This document shows, piece by piece, positions 1 to 7,318 of a DNA stretch of 64,000 nucleotides (position 1 is its first letter; every line of letters begins with the position of its first letter). Source of the DNA: an uncultured Kiritimatiellota bacterium (GTDB taxonomy: Bacteria; Verrucomicrobiota; Kiritimatiellia; RFP12; DVOR01); assembly GCA_944391085.1 (NCBI GenBank), contig CALXSE010000006.1, forward strand, positions 51,964 through 115,963, written 5' to 3'. A program made the position numbers and the translations under genes. The notes beneath the pieces are model-generated. The model did no database searches and had not been told where the DNA came from. It saw nothing but the letters and a program-made list of their open reading frames with translations.

Positions 1-39
1 GGCCCTGCAGCATCTCCGACCTTCTCAACAGACCGTGGG

Positions 40-48
40 AGTATAGCA
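40..48 (-). promoter_or_regulatory. Extended -10 promoter element reading off the left edge
   Basis: On the minus strand this reads TGC-TATACT, a near-consensus extended -10. It points toward position 1, so the gene it serves lies left of the window. No clear -35 is visible. Confidence 0.5.
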
Positions 49-114
49 AACCCCCTTGCTTTCCTCAACCGGCCCGGCCACAGACCGCTTCCCAAAAGCT
101 TCCCGGCACCCATC

Positions 115-123
115 AGTATACCA
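115..123 (-). promoter_or_regulatory. Second extended -10 element, tandem with the one at 40-48
   Basis: Minus strand reads TGG-TATACT, the same form seen before ilvA. With the element at 40-48 it gives two tandem promoters pointing out of the window. Positions 1-160 hold no gene that I can support. Confidence 0.45.
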
Positions 124-160
124 CCCCACCTCTGGGCCGTCAATGCGCTGGGCCCGTGCC

Positions 161-814
161 TCAGCGTGGAAAGGCCAACTCCTCCTGCACGGCAAGGACC
201 GGCGCGAAGGTACGGCGGTGGGCCGGGCAGGGGCCAAGGCGGCGGAGGGCCTCAAGGTGGGCCCGCGTGCCATACCCTTTGTGCCTGGCGAACCCATAGC
301 CGGGGAAGCGCGCGTCGAGCCCGGCGCACAGACGGTCGCGCGTGACCTTGGCCAGGATGGAGGCGCAGGCGATGAGCAGGCTCCGCGCGTCGCCCTTCAC
401 CAGCGCGGTGTGGGGGATGGGCAGGCCCCTGACGGGCAGGCCGTCCACCAACGCATGGCCGGGGAGCGCGGGGAGCCCCTCGAGGGCGCGGCGCATGGCC
501 AGATGCGTGGCGCGCAGGATGTTGAGCGCGTCGATCTCCGCGACGGAAGCCTGCCCGACGGCCCAGCGGACACGGGGCTCCTGGGTCAGCGCCTCATAAA
601 GGGCGTCGCGCCTGGCGGGGGAGAGCTGCTTGGAATCATTGGCCCCGGCGAGCGGCCCGCGCAGGAGGGCCTCGGCGTCGGCCTCGGCGAACTGCGCGGC
701 GGCGGCGACGACGGGCCCGGCGAGGCACCCGCGCCCAGCCTCGTCCACGCCCGCGAGGGCCACGCCGGGATGCGCGGCCCAAAACGCGCGCTCTGGCCGG
801 AGGTCGGGGCTCAT
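161..814 (-). CDS. rnhB: Ribonuclease HII
   Basis: Cleaves the RNA strand of RNA-DNA hybrids and starts removal of single ribonucleotides misincorporated in DNA. The 217-residue length is normal for RNase HII. The N-terminal GVDEAGRG motif (acidic residues D24 and E25) followed by LAGPVVAAA is the family signature, and a further acidic residue sits in the HALVDGLP segment. Its ATG overlaps the TGA of rimO by 4 bases (ATGA), so the two are translationally coupled and rnhB is the last gene of the rimO transcript. Family assignment is secure; no oddities are seen. Confidence 0.95.
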   Translation of the reverse strand: MSPDLRPERAFWAAHPGVALAGVDEAGRGCLAGPVVAAAAQFAEADAEALLRGPLAGANDSKQLSPARRDALYEALTQEPRVRWAVGQASVAEIDALNILRATHLAMRRALEGLPALPGHALVDGLPVRGLPIPHTALVKGDARSLLIACASILAKVTRDRLCAGLDARFPGYGFARHKGYGTRAHLEALRRLGPCPAHRRTFAPVLAVQEELAFPR

Positions 815-2151
815 GCGAGCCTGGCGGTGAGGTCGTAGCCGCGCACGCCGGTGACGCGCACGTCCACGAAGTCGCCGGGCCTGACGGCCTCCGGCACGTG
901 GGCGATGCGGGTGAGGCCGTCGACCTCCGGGGCCTGGTGGGGGAGGCGCGCGACGGCGCCGTCCTCGCCGCAGTAGTCCACGATCAGGGCGCGGGCGCGC
1001 GTGCCGACGCGGTCCCGGTTACGCTCGCGGGCGATGCGCCGCTGCGCCTCCATCAGCTCGCGGTGGCGGCGGCGGGCCACCTCGGGCGGGGGCAGGCCGG
1101 GGAGCGCCGCGGCGGCGGTGCCCTCCTCGGGGGAGAAGACGAAGGCGCCCAGATGGTCGAAGCGGACGGCCTCCACGTAGTCAAGCAGGGCCTTGAAGTG
1201 GTCCTCGGTCTCGCCGGGGAAGCCGACCATGCAGGTGGTGCGGAGCGTGGCGCCGGGGACGGCGGCGCGCAGGCGCGCGGGGAAGCTCTCGATGGCCCGG
1301 ATGGTGTCGGCGCGGCGCATGGCGCGGAGCACGTCCGGGGCGCAATGCTGGATGGGCAGGTCAAAATAGGGCACGACGTGGCGGGCCCCGGCCATGGCCT
1401 CGAGCAGGTCGTCCGTCACATGGTTGTGGAACCCATAGAGCCAGCGCACCCAGAAGTCGCCCTCCAGCGCGTCCAGCGCGCGCAGAAGCGCGGCCAGGGA
1501 AGTGCCGTCGCGGCGATCCTTGCCATAGGCGGTGACGTCCTGGGCCACCAGGTTGATCTCGCGGCACCCGGTCGCGAGCAGGGCGCGGGCCTCCTCGAGC
1601 AGGGCGTCGACGGGGCGACTGCGGAGGCGCCCGCGGAAGAGGGGGATGGCGCAAAAGGCGCAGGCGTGGTTGCACCCCTCGGCGATCTTCATGTAGGCAA
1701 AGACGGGGCCGGTGAGGCGGAGCGCGGGGATGGGCTTGTCGAACGTGCGCGTGGGCAGTCCCGGGGCGACGGTCACGGGAAGGGCGCCGCGGCGGCGGCG
1801 GGCCAGGGCCTTGAGCGTCTCGGGCAGGCGGTCGAGCTCGTCCACGCCCAAGAAGGCGTCGACCTCGGGAAAGGCCTCGGCCATCCGCCCGCGGTAGCGC
1901 TGGGGCATGCACCCGGCCACCACCACGGCGCGGCAGCGGCCGGCGGCCTTGTGGGCGCACGCGGCCAGGATGTTCTCGGCGGCCTCGGCGCGCGCGGGCT
2001 CGATGAAGGCGCAGGTGTTCACCAGGATGACGTCGGCGCGGTCGGGCGTCGGCGCAAGGGTGTGGCCGGCCTTGAGCAGGAGCCCGGCCATGACCTCGCT
2101 GTCGGCGAGGTTCTTGGAGCAGCCGAGCGAGACGATGCCGACGCTGCTCAC
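811..2151 (-). CDS. rimO: Ribosomal protein S12 methylthiotransferase RimO
   Basis: Radical SAM enzyme that adds a methylthio group to the conserved aspartate of ribosomal protein S12. From the GTG at 2151 the protein is 446 residues, the usual size. The N-terminal domain begins SSVGIVSLGCSKNLADSE, which separates RimO from MiaB (MiaB has a GCQMN-type motif). Its cysteines are C11, C47 and C81. The radical SAM cluster is CNHACAFC (C160, C164, C167), and a TRAM-like domain ends the protein. The frame stays open well upstream, but the GTG overlaps the stop of the LUD gene by 4 bases (GTGA) and starts exactly at the family N-terminus, so the longer form is rejected. Confidence 0.95.
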   Translation of the reverse strand: MSSVGIVSLGCSKNLADSEVMAGLLLKAGHTLAPTPDRADVILVNTCAFIEPARAEAAENILAACAHKAAGRCRAVVVAGCMPQRYRGRMAEAFPEVDAFLGVDELDRLPETLKALARRRRGALPVTVAPGLPTRTFDKPIPALRLTGPVFAYMKIAEGCNHACAFCAIPLFRGRLRSRPVDALLEEARALLATGCREINLVAQDVTAYGKDRRDGTSLAALLRALDALEGDFWVRWLYGFHNHVTDDLLEAMAGARHVVPYFDLPIQHCAPDVLRAMRRADTIRAIESFPARLRAAVPGATLRTTCMVGFPGETEDHFKALLDYVEAVRFDHLGAFVFSPEEGTAAAALPGLPPPEVARRRHRELMEAQRRIARERNRDRVGTRARALIVDYCGEDGAVARLPHQAPEVDGLTRIAHVPEAVRPGDFVDVRVTGVRGYDLTARLA

Positions 2152-2813
2152 AGGCCCAGATCCTCGTTCACCAGGATCACCGTGGCGGGCGTGCAGGAGG
2201 GCCGCTGGCGGATGATCGTCACCACGCGGCAGATGCTCTCCGGGCAGCTCCCCGCGCAGTCGGCGCAGGCCCCCGTGGCGGCGCAGGGCGTCCGCTTCCC
2301 CAGCCGGTGGGCGTTGACGGGGCCGGCCACGGCGCGGACGCGCGCGAGCGCGGCATGGACGCCGCCCGTCACCACCTTGTTGCGGCCGACCACGAAGACC
2401 ACGCGGCGGGGCCCGAAGATGGTGGAGGCCACGCGGTTGCCGTTGCCGTCCACGTTCACGATCACGCCGTCGTCGGTCAGCGCGTTGACAGAGGAGAGGA
2501 AGAGGTCGCACGTCAGCTGGCGGCGCATGATCGCCAGCTTCTCCTCGGGCGAAAGGTTCGGGAAGCCGTGGTTGAGGATCTCCTTGCCCGCCTCGCGCAG
2601 CTCGCGCGTCAGGTTCAGGCACGCCACCGAGAGCGACCCGCCGAAGCCCACGCACCCGGCCTCCCGCGCCAGGGCGAGAACCCGCCCGCGCGCCTCCCCG
2701 CGCGTCTCGCACACCTCGGCCTCGAAGCCGCGCGCGCGCAGCCTTCCGGCCACGGCCGCCAGGCGCACGCCGCCCTGCCAGGCCAACATCCCATCAACGG
2801 TGCTCTGTTCCAT
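2148..2813 (-). CDS. LUD-domain protein (LutC/YkgG-like, DUF162)
   Basis: A 221-residue protein of the LUD superfamily, members of which take part in L-lactate utilisation and related redox or Fe-S functions. The C-terminus carries a Cys-rich stretch (CAATGACADC, then GSCPESIC) followed by the family ending VILVNEDLGL. The stand-alone LUD proteins of anaerobes have this form, and the cysteines could bind a metal or Fe-S cluster. The start at 2813 is preceded by GGGAGAG; it overlaps the 3' end of lgt by 20 bases. No lutA or lutB partner is nearby, so a lactate role is not supported by context and the substrate is unknown. Confidence 0.8.
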   Translation of the reverse strand: MEQSTVDGMLAWQGGVRLAAVAGRLRARGFEAEVCETRGEARGRVLALAREAGCVGFGGSLSVACLNLTRELREAGKEILNHGFPNLSPEEKLAIMRRQLTCDLFLSSVNALTDDGVIVNVDGNGNRVASTIFGPRRVVFVVGRNKVVTGGVHAALARVRAVAGPVNAHRLGKRTPCAATGACADCAGSCPESICRVVTIIRQRPSCTPATVILVNEDLGL

Positions 2814-3642
2814 GCTTGCTCTCCCGAAACGCGAACCAAAGGAACCCAAGGCCCAACGCCAGCAGGGCCAGGGAAACGTTCTGGCTGAAGGTCAGCCCGA
2901 AAAGCAGCTCCCCGCGCGGGTCGTCGCGCAGGCATTCCCCCACGAAGCGGAGCGCGCCGTAGGCCATCGCGTACAGCCCGCAGCACAGCCCCAGACACCC
3001 CCGCCGCCGTTTATAGGCCCACCACAGCGCGCCGAAGAGCAGCGCGCACCCCGCCGCCTCGATGAGCTGCGTCGGCCACACCGGCAGCGCGTGCGCGGCG
3101 TACGGCGAGATCAGGCCCGCGCCCACCTGCCCCTGCCACGCCGGCGAGCCCGCGGGGAAGCAGACCCCCAGCGGCGCGTCCGTCCGCCCGCCGTAACAGC
3201 ACCCATGGAAGAAACACCCCACCCGGCCGAAGGCCTGCCCCAGCGGCACGAAGACCACGCAGTAATCCAGCAGCGCCCGCACCGGCTCGCGCCGCCGCCG
3301 CATCAGCCCATAGGCCAGGATGCCCAGCGACGCCGCGATGAAGCCGCCATAATAGACCAGCCCGCCCTGCCACAGCTGGAAGGCCTGCATCGGCGCCTCC
3401 GCGAAGGAGAGACCCGCCTGCCCCTGCGGCTCATGCCAGAACTGGAGCACGTAGACCAGCCGCGCACCGAGGATGCCGCAGACCGCCGCGACCATGATCA
3501 GCGTGTCCACCTCGCCGGGGTCGCGTCCCGTCAGCCGCGCCAGCCGGCGCGCCAGGACATAGCACAGCACGAACCCGATGGCCAGCATCAGCCCATAGGC
3601 GTGCAGTTGGAAACCCCCGATGGCGAACAATTCCGAGTGCAT
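2794..3642 (-). CDS. lgt: Prolipoprotein diacylglyceryl transferase
   Basis: Inner-membrane enzyme that moves diacylglycerol from phosphatidylglycerol onto the lipobox cysteine of prelipoproteins, the first step of lipoprotein maturation. The 282-residue product is mostly hydrophobic helices, opens with the family-type HAYGLMLAIGF helix and carries the Lgt signature in the form GRVGCFFHGCCYGG (typical GRxGN-type site with cysteines). Several likely substrates are encoded in this window (the COG3014, YcfL and LpoB lipoproteins). The ATG at 3642 is chosen over an upstream in-frame ATG because an extended -10 ends 7 bases before it, implying a leaderless message. No ribosome-binding site is visible. 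Confidence 0.92.
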   Translation of the reverse strand: MHSELFAIGGFQLHAYGLMLAIGFVLCYVLARRLARLTGRDPGEVDTLIMVAAVCGILGARLVYVLQFWHEPQGQAGLSFAEAPMQAFQLWQGGLVYYGGFIAASLGILAYGLMRRRREPVRALLDYCVVFVPLGQAFGRVGCFFHGCCYGGRTDAPLGVCFPAGSPAWQGQVGAGLISPYAAHALPVWPTQLIEAAGCALLFGALWWAYKRRRGCLGLCCGLYAMAYGALRFVGECLRDDPRGELLFGLTFSQNVSLALLALGLGFLWFAFRESKHGTEHR

Positions 3643-3648
3643 GGCCGC

Positions 3649-3657
3649 ATTGTACCA
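3649..3657 (-). promoter_or_regulatory. Extended -10 promoter of lgt
   Basis: Minus strand TGG-TACAAT. The last base of the hexamer lies 7 bases before the A of the lgt ATG, so transcription should start on or next to the start codon. The 3673-3827 gap between lgt and folE is GC-rich and otherwise shows nothing. Confidence 0.5.
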
Positions 3658-3827
3658 AATCCCCCACCCCACCGCCGACGTGGCGGCCCGAACGGCGAAG
3701 CGCCCCCTGCGAGGGCGCTGGCCGGGCGGCGGCGCCGCCCCCAGGGCCGGGACGGGGCGCCCCCCGGGGGAACGCGCCCCCTTCCCGAATCCGGCGGAGG
3801 AAGGCTAGGCCGCCGGCAGGGGCGGGG

Positions 3828-4394
3828 TCATTTGACGAGGGCCATGAACTCGGCGCGGACGGAAGGGGAGGTGCGGAAGGAGCCGAGGACGGAGGAGGTG
3901 ACGGTGAGGGCGTTCTGCTTCTCGACGCCGCGCATCATCATGCAGAGGTGGGCGCAGCTCATGACGACGCCGACGCCCTCGGCGCCGGTGATCTCCTGGA
4001 TGGCGTGGGCGATCTCCTCGGTGAGGCGTTCCTGGATTTGGAGGCGGCGGGCGTAGCAGTCGACGATGCGGGCGATTTTGCTGAGGCCGACGACGTGGCC
4101 GTCGGCGATGTAGCCGACGTGGCAGCGTCCGTAGAAGGGGAGGAGGTGGTGCTCGCAGAGGGAGTAGACCTCGATGTCGCGGACGATGACCATGTTGTTG
4201 GCGGCGGACTGGAAGACGGCGCCGTTCAGGACGTCCCGGGGGGTCTGGCGGTAGCCCTGGGTGAGGGAGGTCAGGGCCTTGGCGACGCGCTCGGGGGTCT
4301 TGAGGAGGCCTTCGCGGTCGGGGTCCTCGCCGATCTCGGCGAGGAGTTCGCGGACGAGGCGGGCGAGGCGGGCTTGGTCGGGTTGCTTCAGCAT
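3828..4394 (-). CDS. folE: GTP cyclohydrolase I
   Basis: Converts GTP to 7,8-dihydroneopterin triphosphate, the first step toward tetrahydrofolate. The 188-residue length fits the bacterial enzyme. Zinc ligands are in CEHHLLPF (C80, H83) and [11 protein letters not shown] (C151), and the [17 protein letters not shown] helix and the QNALTVTSS segment are typical. The ATG at 4394 overlaps the end of the preceding peptidase gene by 7 bases, so the two form an operon. Open frame continuing upstream is on the wrong side of the peptidase and is not used. Folate made here would feed Fhs and PanB encoded at 41-44 kb. Confidence 0.95.
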   Translation of the reverse strand: MLKQPDQARLARLVRELLAEIGEDPDREGLLKTPERVAKALTSLTQGYRQTPRDVLNGAVFQSAANNMVIVRDIEVYSLCEHHLLPFYGRCHVGYIADGHVVGLSKIARIVDCYARRLQIQERLTEEIAHAIQEITGAEGVGVVMSCAHLCMMMRGVEKQNALTVTSSVLGSFRTSPSVRAEFMALVK

Positions 4395-5467
4395 GGGAGG
4401 ACGAGGCGGTGGGGGGTGTGGGAGAGGACTTCGCAGCCGGTCTCGGTGACGACGAGGAGGTCCTCGATGCGGACGCCGACTTCGCCGGGGATGTAGATGC
4501 CGGGCTCGTCGGTGATGACCATGCCGGGCCGGAGGACGGTGTCGCAGGTCTTGGAGAAGCCGGGCATCTCGTGGATCTCGAGGCCGACGCTGTGGCCGAG
4601 GGAGTGGCCGTAGTAGTCCGCGTAGCCGTATTTGCCGATGATGTCGCGGGAGAGCGTGTCGAGGTCGCAGCAGCGGAGGCCGGGCTTGACGGCGGCGGCG
4701 ACGGCCTGGTTGGCCTCGAGGACGATGTCGAAGATCTCGTTGAAGCGGGGGGTGGGGGTGCCGTAGAAGAGGGTGCGGGTCATGTCGGAGCAGTAGCCGT
4801 CGACCTTGACGCCCATGTCGATGAGGAGCTCGGAATCGGGCTTGAGGACGGTGGCGTCTGGCTGGTGGTGGCATTCCACGGCGTTGACGCCGGCGCAGAG
4901 GATGGGGTCGAAGGATTCGACGAGGCCCCGGGCGGCCTCGGCCATGCGGAAGTGGCGGAGCATCTCGAGCTCGCTCATGCCGGGGCGGAAGGTCTCGAGG
5001 AGGTCGGCGAGGAGGGCGTCGTTGGCGGCGGCGGAACGGCGGATGGCGTCGATCTCGCGGGGGGACTTGACGCCGCGGATGGCGGAGACGAGGCTGGTGA
5101 CGCTGGCCATCTTGGCGTGGGCGAAGGCCTCCTGCAGGGGGAGGAACTGGGCGACGGAGAGGGAGCCCTCGTAGCCGACGACGGCCCAGTTCCTGCCCAT
5201 GGCGGCGTAGTCGGCGAGCTGTTCCTTGGTCGGCTTGAACCTGCGGATCTCGACGCCGGAGAGGAGGCGGTGGGCGACCTCGAGGTAACGGGGGTCGGTG
5301 TAGAAGACGGGGGTGCCCTGGCGCTCGACGAGGAGGAGGCCGTTGCTGGTCTCAAGGCCGGTGAAGTAGAGGCGGTTGACGGAGGCGTAGAGGAAGGCGG
5401 CGTCGATGCCGGCTTCGGCCATGGCGCCCTGGAGGCGCTCGATGCGGGAGAGGTGTTCGGTGTCCAT
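4388..5467 (-). CDS. M24-family metallopeptidase (Xaa-Pro aminopeptidase-like)
   Basis: Cytoplasmic aminopeptidase expected to release the N-terminal residue of peptides with proline second. It has 359 residues: an N-terminal creatinase-like domain (about 1-125), then the pita-bread catalytic domain. The five metal ligands are visible in [20 protein letters not shown] (two Asp), [16 protein letters not shown] (His), [10 protein letters not shown] (Glu) and [10 protein letters not shown] (Glu). It is transcribed with folE, which it overlaps, and probably with gpmI 95 bases upstream, as no promoter is evident between them. Precise substrate preference (PepP, PepQ or YpdF type) cannot be told from sequence. 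Confidence 0.9.
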   Translation of the reverse strand: MDTEHLSRIERLQGAMAEAGIDAAFLYASVNRLYFTGLETSNGLLLVERQGTPVFYTDPRYLEVAHRLLSGVEIRRFKPTKEQLADYAAMGRNWAVVGYEGSLSVAQFLPLQEAFAHAKMASVTSLVSAIRGVKSPREIDAIRRSAAANDALLADLLETFRPGMSELEMLRHFRMAEAARGLVESFDPILCAGVNAVECHHQPDATVLKPDSELLIDMGVKVDGYCSDMTRTLFYGTPTPRFNEIFDIVLEANQAVAAAVKPGLRCCDLDTLSRDIIGKYGYADYYGHSLGHSVGLEIHEMPGFSKTCDTVLRPGMVITDEPGIYIPGEVGVRIEDLLVVTETGCEVLSHTPHRLVLPC

Positions 5468-5562
5468 GGGAAACCTGTGGGCTGGCGGGGGAGGGGGAAC
5501 GGGGCGCGCCGCCGCGGCCGCGGAGGGCCTCGGCGGCGCAACCGCTCGCCGTCCCCGGCGCG

Positions 5563-7122
5563 TTACTTGACGAAGAGGTCGTCGGCGGTCATCTGCGCGG
5601 GCTTCTCGAGGCCGAGGAGGTCCAGGCAGGTGACGGCGATGTCGGAGAGCTTGCCGTCGGGGCGCATGGCGCGTTTGTCAGCGTCTTTGGCGACGTAGAT
5701 GCACTCGACCTTGTTGAGGGTGTGGGAGGTCTTGGGCATCCCGGTGGCGTAGTCGACCATCTGCTCGGCGTTGCCGTGGTCGGCGGTGATGAGGACGTGG
5801 GCGTCGAGCGCCATCAGGCGGGGCAGGAGCCTGCCGATGCATTCGTCGACGATCTCGACGGCGCGGGTGGCGGCCTCAAGGTTGCCGGTGTGGCCGACCA
5901 TGTCGCAGTTGGCGTAGTTCACCACGATGAAGCCGTAGGGATTGTCCTCGAGGCGGCGCAGGAGCTCGTCGGTGACGTTGTAGGCCTCCATCTCGGGGTG
6001 GGAGGCGAAGGTGGCCGGGTCGAAGCGGCTGGGCACCTCCACCTGATCCTCGCCGGGATAGGGCTTGGTGCTCTTGCCGTTGAAGAAGCTGGTGACGTGG
6101 CGGAACTTCTGCGTCTCGGCCAGGCGGAGCTGACGGATGCCGGCCCTGGAGACGACCTCGCCCAGGAGCATGTCCATGGCGCCGTCGCCGCCCATGGCGC
6201 CGAGGAGGTAGTCGCCGAACTCGTCCCAATAGCGGGTGAAGCCCAGGTAGGTGACCTTGGGGCGGCGGGGACGCACGCCGGCGTAGTCGTCGCAGACAAA
6301 GGCCTGGGTCAGCTGGATGGCGCGATCCTGGCGATAGTTGGTGTGCATCACGCTGTCGCCATCCTGGATGCCCGCGTAATCGCCGATGACGGAGCAGGGG
6401 ATATACTCGTCGGTCATCGGGTCGCCGTCAGGCGTCTTCTCCGTGTCATAGGCCGTCTTCACGGCCTCCTCGACGGTGGCGAAACGCTTGCCCTTGGCGT
6501 CGACCAGGCACGCGAAGGCCTCGGAGGTGAGGGCCCAGTTCTTGGAGCGGTCCATCGCGTAATAGCGGCCCATGGCCGTGCCGATGGCGCAACCGCCGAC
6601 CTCGGCCATCACGCCCTGGAGCTTGGCCAGATACTCAAGCGTGGAGCGCGGCGGCGTGTCGCGGCCGTCCAGGAAGGGATGGACGACGATGCGGCCCTCG
6701 GGGAACTCCTGGCGCGCGCGGCGCATGATCTTGAAGAGGTGCTCCTGGTGGGCGTGGACGCCCTCGTCCTGCAACAGGCCCATCAGGTGGAGCTGGGACT
6801 TGTTGGCCTTCCAGTTGGCGATGAGGGCCTCCCACTTCGGGCTCTTGAAGAGCTCGCCGCTCTTCAGGCCGTCGTCGATGCGCTTGAGCTCCTGCTCCAC
6901 GATGCGGCCCGCGCCCATGTTCAGGTGGCCCACCTCGGAAGAGCCCTGGTAGCCGTCGGGCAGGCCCACCTCCTCGCCCGAGCACTCGATGCGGCACCAC
7001 GGGTAGCGCGCGCGCAGGCGGTCGATCACGGGGGTCTTGGCGCTGAAGACGGAGTTGCCGGCGAAGCGGGGGTTCATCCCCCAACCGTCGCGGATGATCA
7101 GGCAGACAGGGCGTTTGTCCAT
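5563..7122 (-). CDS. gpmI: 2,3-bisphosphoglycerate-independent phosphoglycerate mutase
   Basis: Glycolytic enzyme interconverting 3- and 2-phosphoglycerate through a phosphoserine intermediate with Mn2+. The 519 residues are the usual length. CLIIRDGWG opens the phosphatase domain; the active-site serine is in the GSSEVGHLNMGAGRIV block, and ADHGNAEQM near the C-terminus carries metal ligands. The N-terminus starts at once with MDKRPVCLI and is preceded by GAAAGGA. A near-perfect TATAAT lies 30 bases upstream. The segment SGEEVGLPDGYQGSSE departs slightly from the usual GEAVGLPDGQMGNSE form, but all catalytic residues are present. Confidence 0.95.
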   Translation of the reverse strand: MDKRPVCLIIRDGWGMNPRFAGNSVFSAKTPVIDRLRARYPWCRIECSGEEVGLPDGYQGSSEVGHLNMGAGRIVEQELKRIDDGLKSGELFKSPKWEALIANWKANKSQLHLMGLLQDEGVHAHQEHLFKIMRRARQEFPEGRIVVHPFLDGRDTPPRSTLEYLAKLQGVMAEVGGCAIGTAMGRYYAMDRSKNWALTSEAFACLVDAKGKRFATVEEAVKTAYDTEKTPDGDPMTDEYIPCSVIGDYAGIQDGDSVMHTNYRQDRAIQLTQAFVCDDYAGVRPRRPKVTYLGFTRYWDEFGDYLLGAMGGDGAMDMLLGEVVSRAGIRQLRLAETQKFRHVTSFFNGKSTKPYPGEDQVEVPSRFDPATFASHPEMEAYNVTDELLRRLEDNPYGFIVVNYANCDMVGHTGNLEAATRAVEIVDECIGRLLPRLMALDAHVLITADHGNAEQMVDYATGMPKTSHTLNKVECIYVAKDADKRAMRPDGKLSDIAVTCLDLLGLEKPAQMTADDLFVK

Positions 7123-7152
7123 GGCAAGGTTCCTTTCTTAAACTCGCGCCCT

Positions 7153-7161
7153 ATTATAGCA
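7153..7161 (-). promoter_or_regulatory. Extended -10 promoter of gpmI
   Basis: Minus strand TGC-TATAAT, a perfect hexamer with extended -10. It separates gpmI from the restriction operon upstream on the same strand. Confidence 0.65.
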
Positions 7162-7197
7162 CACCCGCGCCGACAAAGCCGCCCCGCCATTTTGGCC

Positions 7198-7226
7198 TTG
7201 AGCCGCGTCCCCAAACATGGCATAAT
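7198..7226 (+). promoter_or_regulatory. Promoter of the CAU tRNA
   Basis: TTGAGC (7198-7203), a 17-base spacer and CATAAT (7221-7226). Predicted transcription start is about 9 bases before the tRNA 5' end. Confidence 0.6.
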
Positions 7227-7241
7227 TCCCCCATCTTTCCC

Positions 7242-7318
7242 GGATCCGTAGCTCAGTCGGTCAGAGCAGGGGACTCATAATCCCTTGGCCGGTGGTTCAA
7301 GTCCACCCGGATCCACCA
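7242..7318 (+). tRNA. tRNA with CAU anticodon, probably tRNA-Ile2 (lysidine type)
   Basis: A full cloverleaf: acceptor stem GGATCCG/CGGATCC, D stem GCTC/GAGC, anticodon stem GGGGA/TCCCT with loop CTCATAA, T stem GGTGG/CCACC, discriminator A and encoded CCA (7316-7318). The CAU anticodon allows elongator Met or Ile2. The anticodon stem-loop, the CTTGG variable region and the GGTTCAAGTCC T-arm resemble E. coli tRNA-Ile2 (ileX) more than its elongator tRNA-Met, so Ile2, modified by TilS to read AUA, is preferred. The stop codon and last 14 codons of the restriction gene run antisense through the body of this tRNA. Confidence 0.9.

Noticed and set aside
2151..2712. 633-residue form of RimO
   Set aside because: The N-terminal extension is the wrong frame of the LUD gene and lacks family similarity.
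898..4056. 1,052-codon open frame on the plus strand
   Set aside because: It lies opposite rimO, the LUD gene and lgt. Its product is low-complexity (Gly, Ala, Asp, Arg) with no motif; it is a by-product of high GC in the third codon position.
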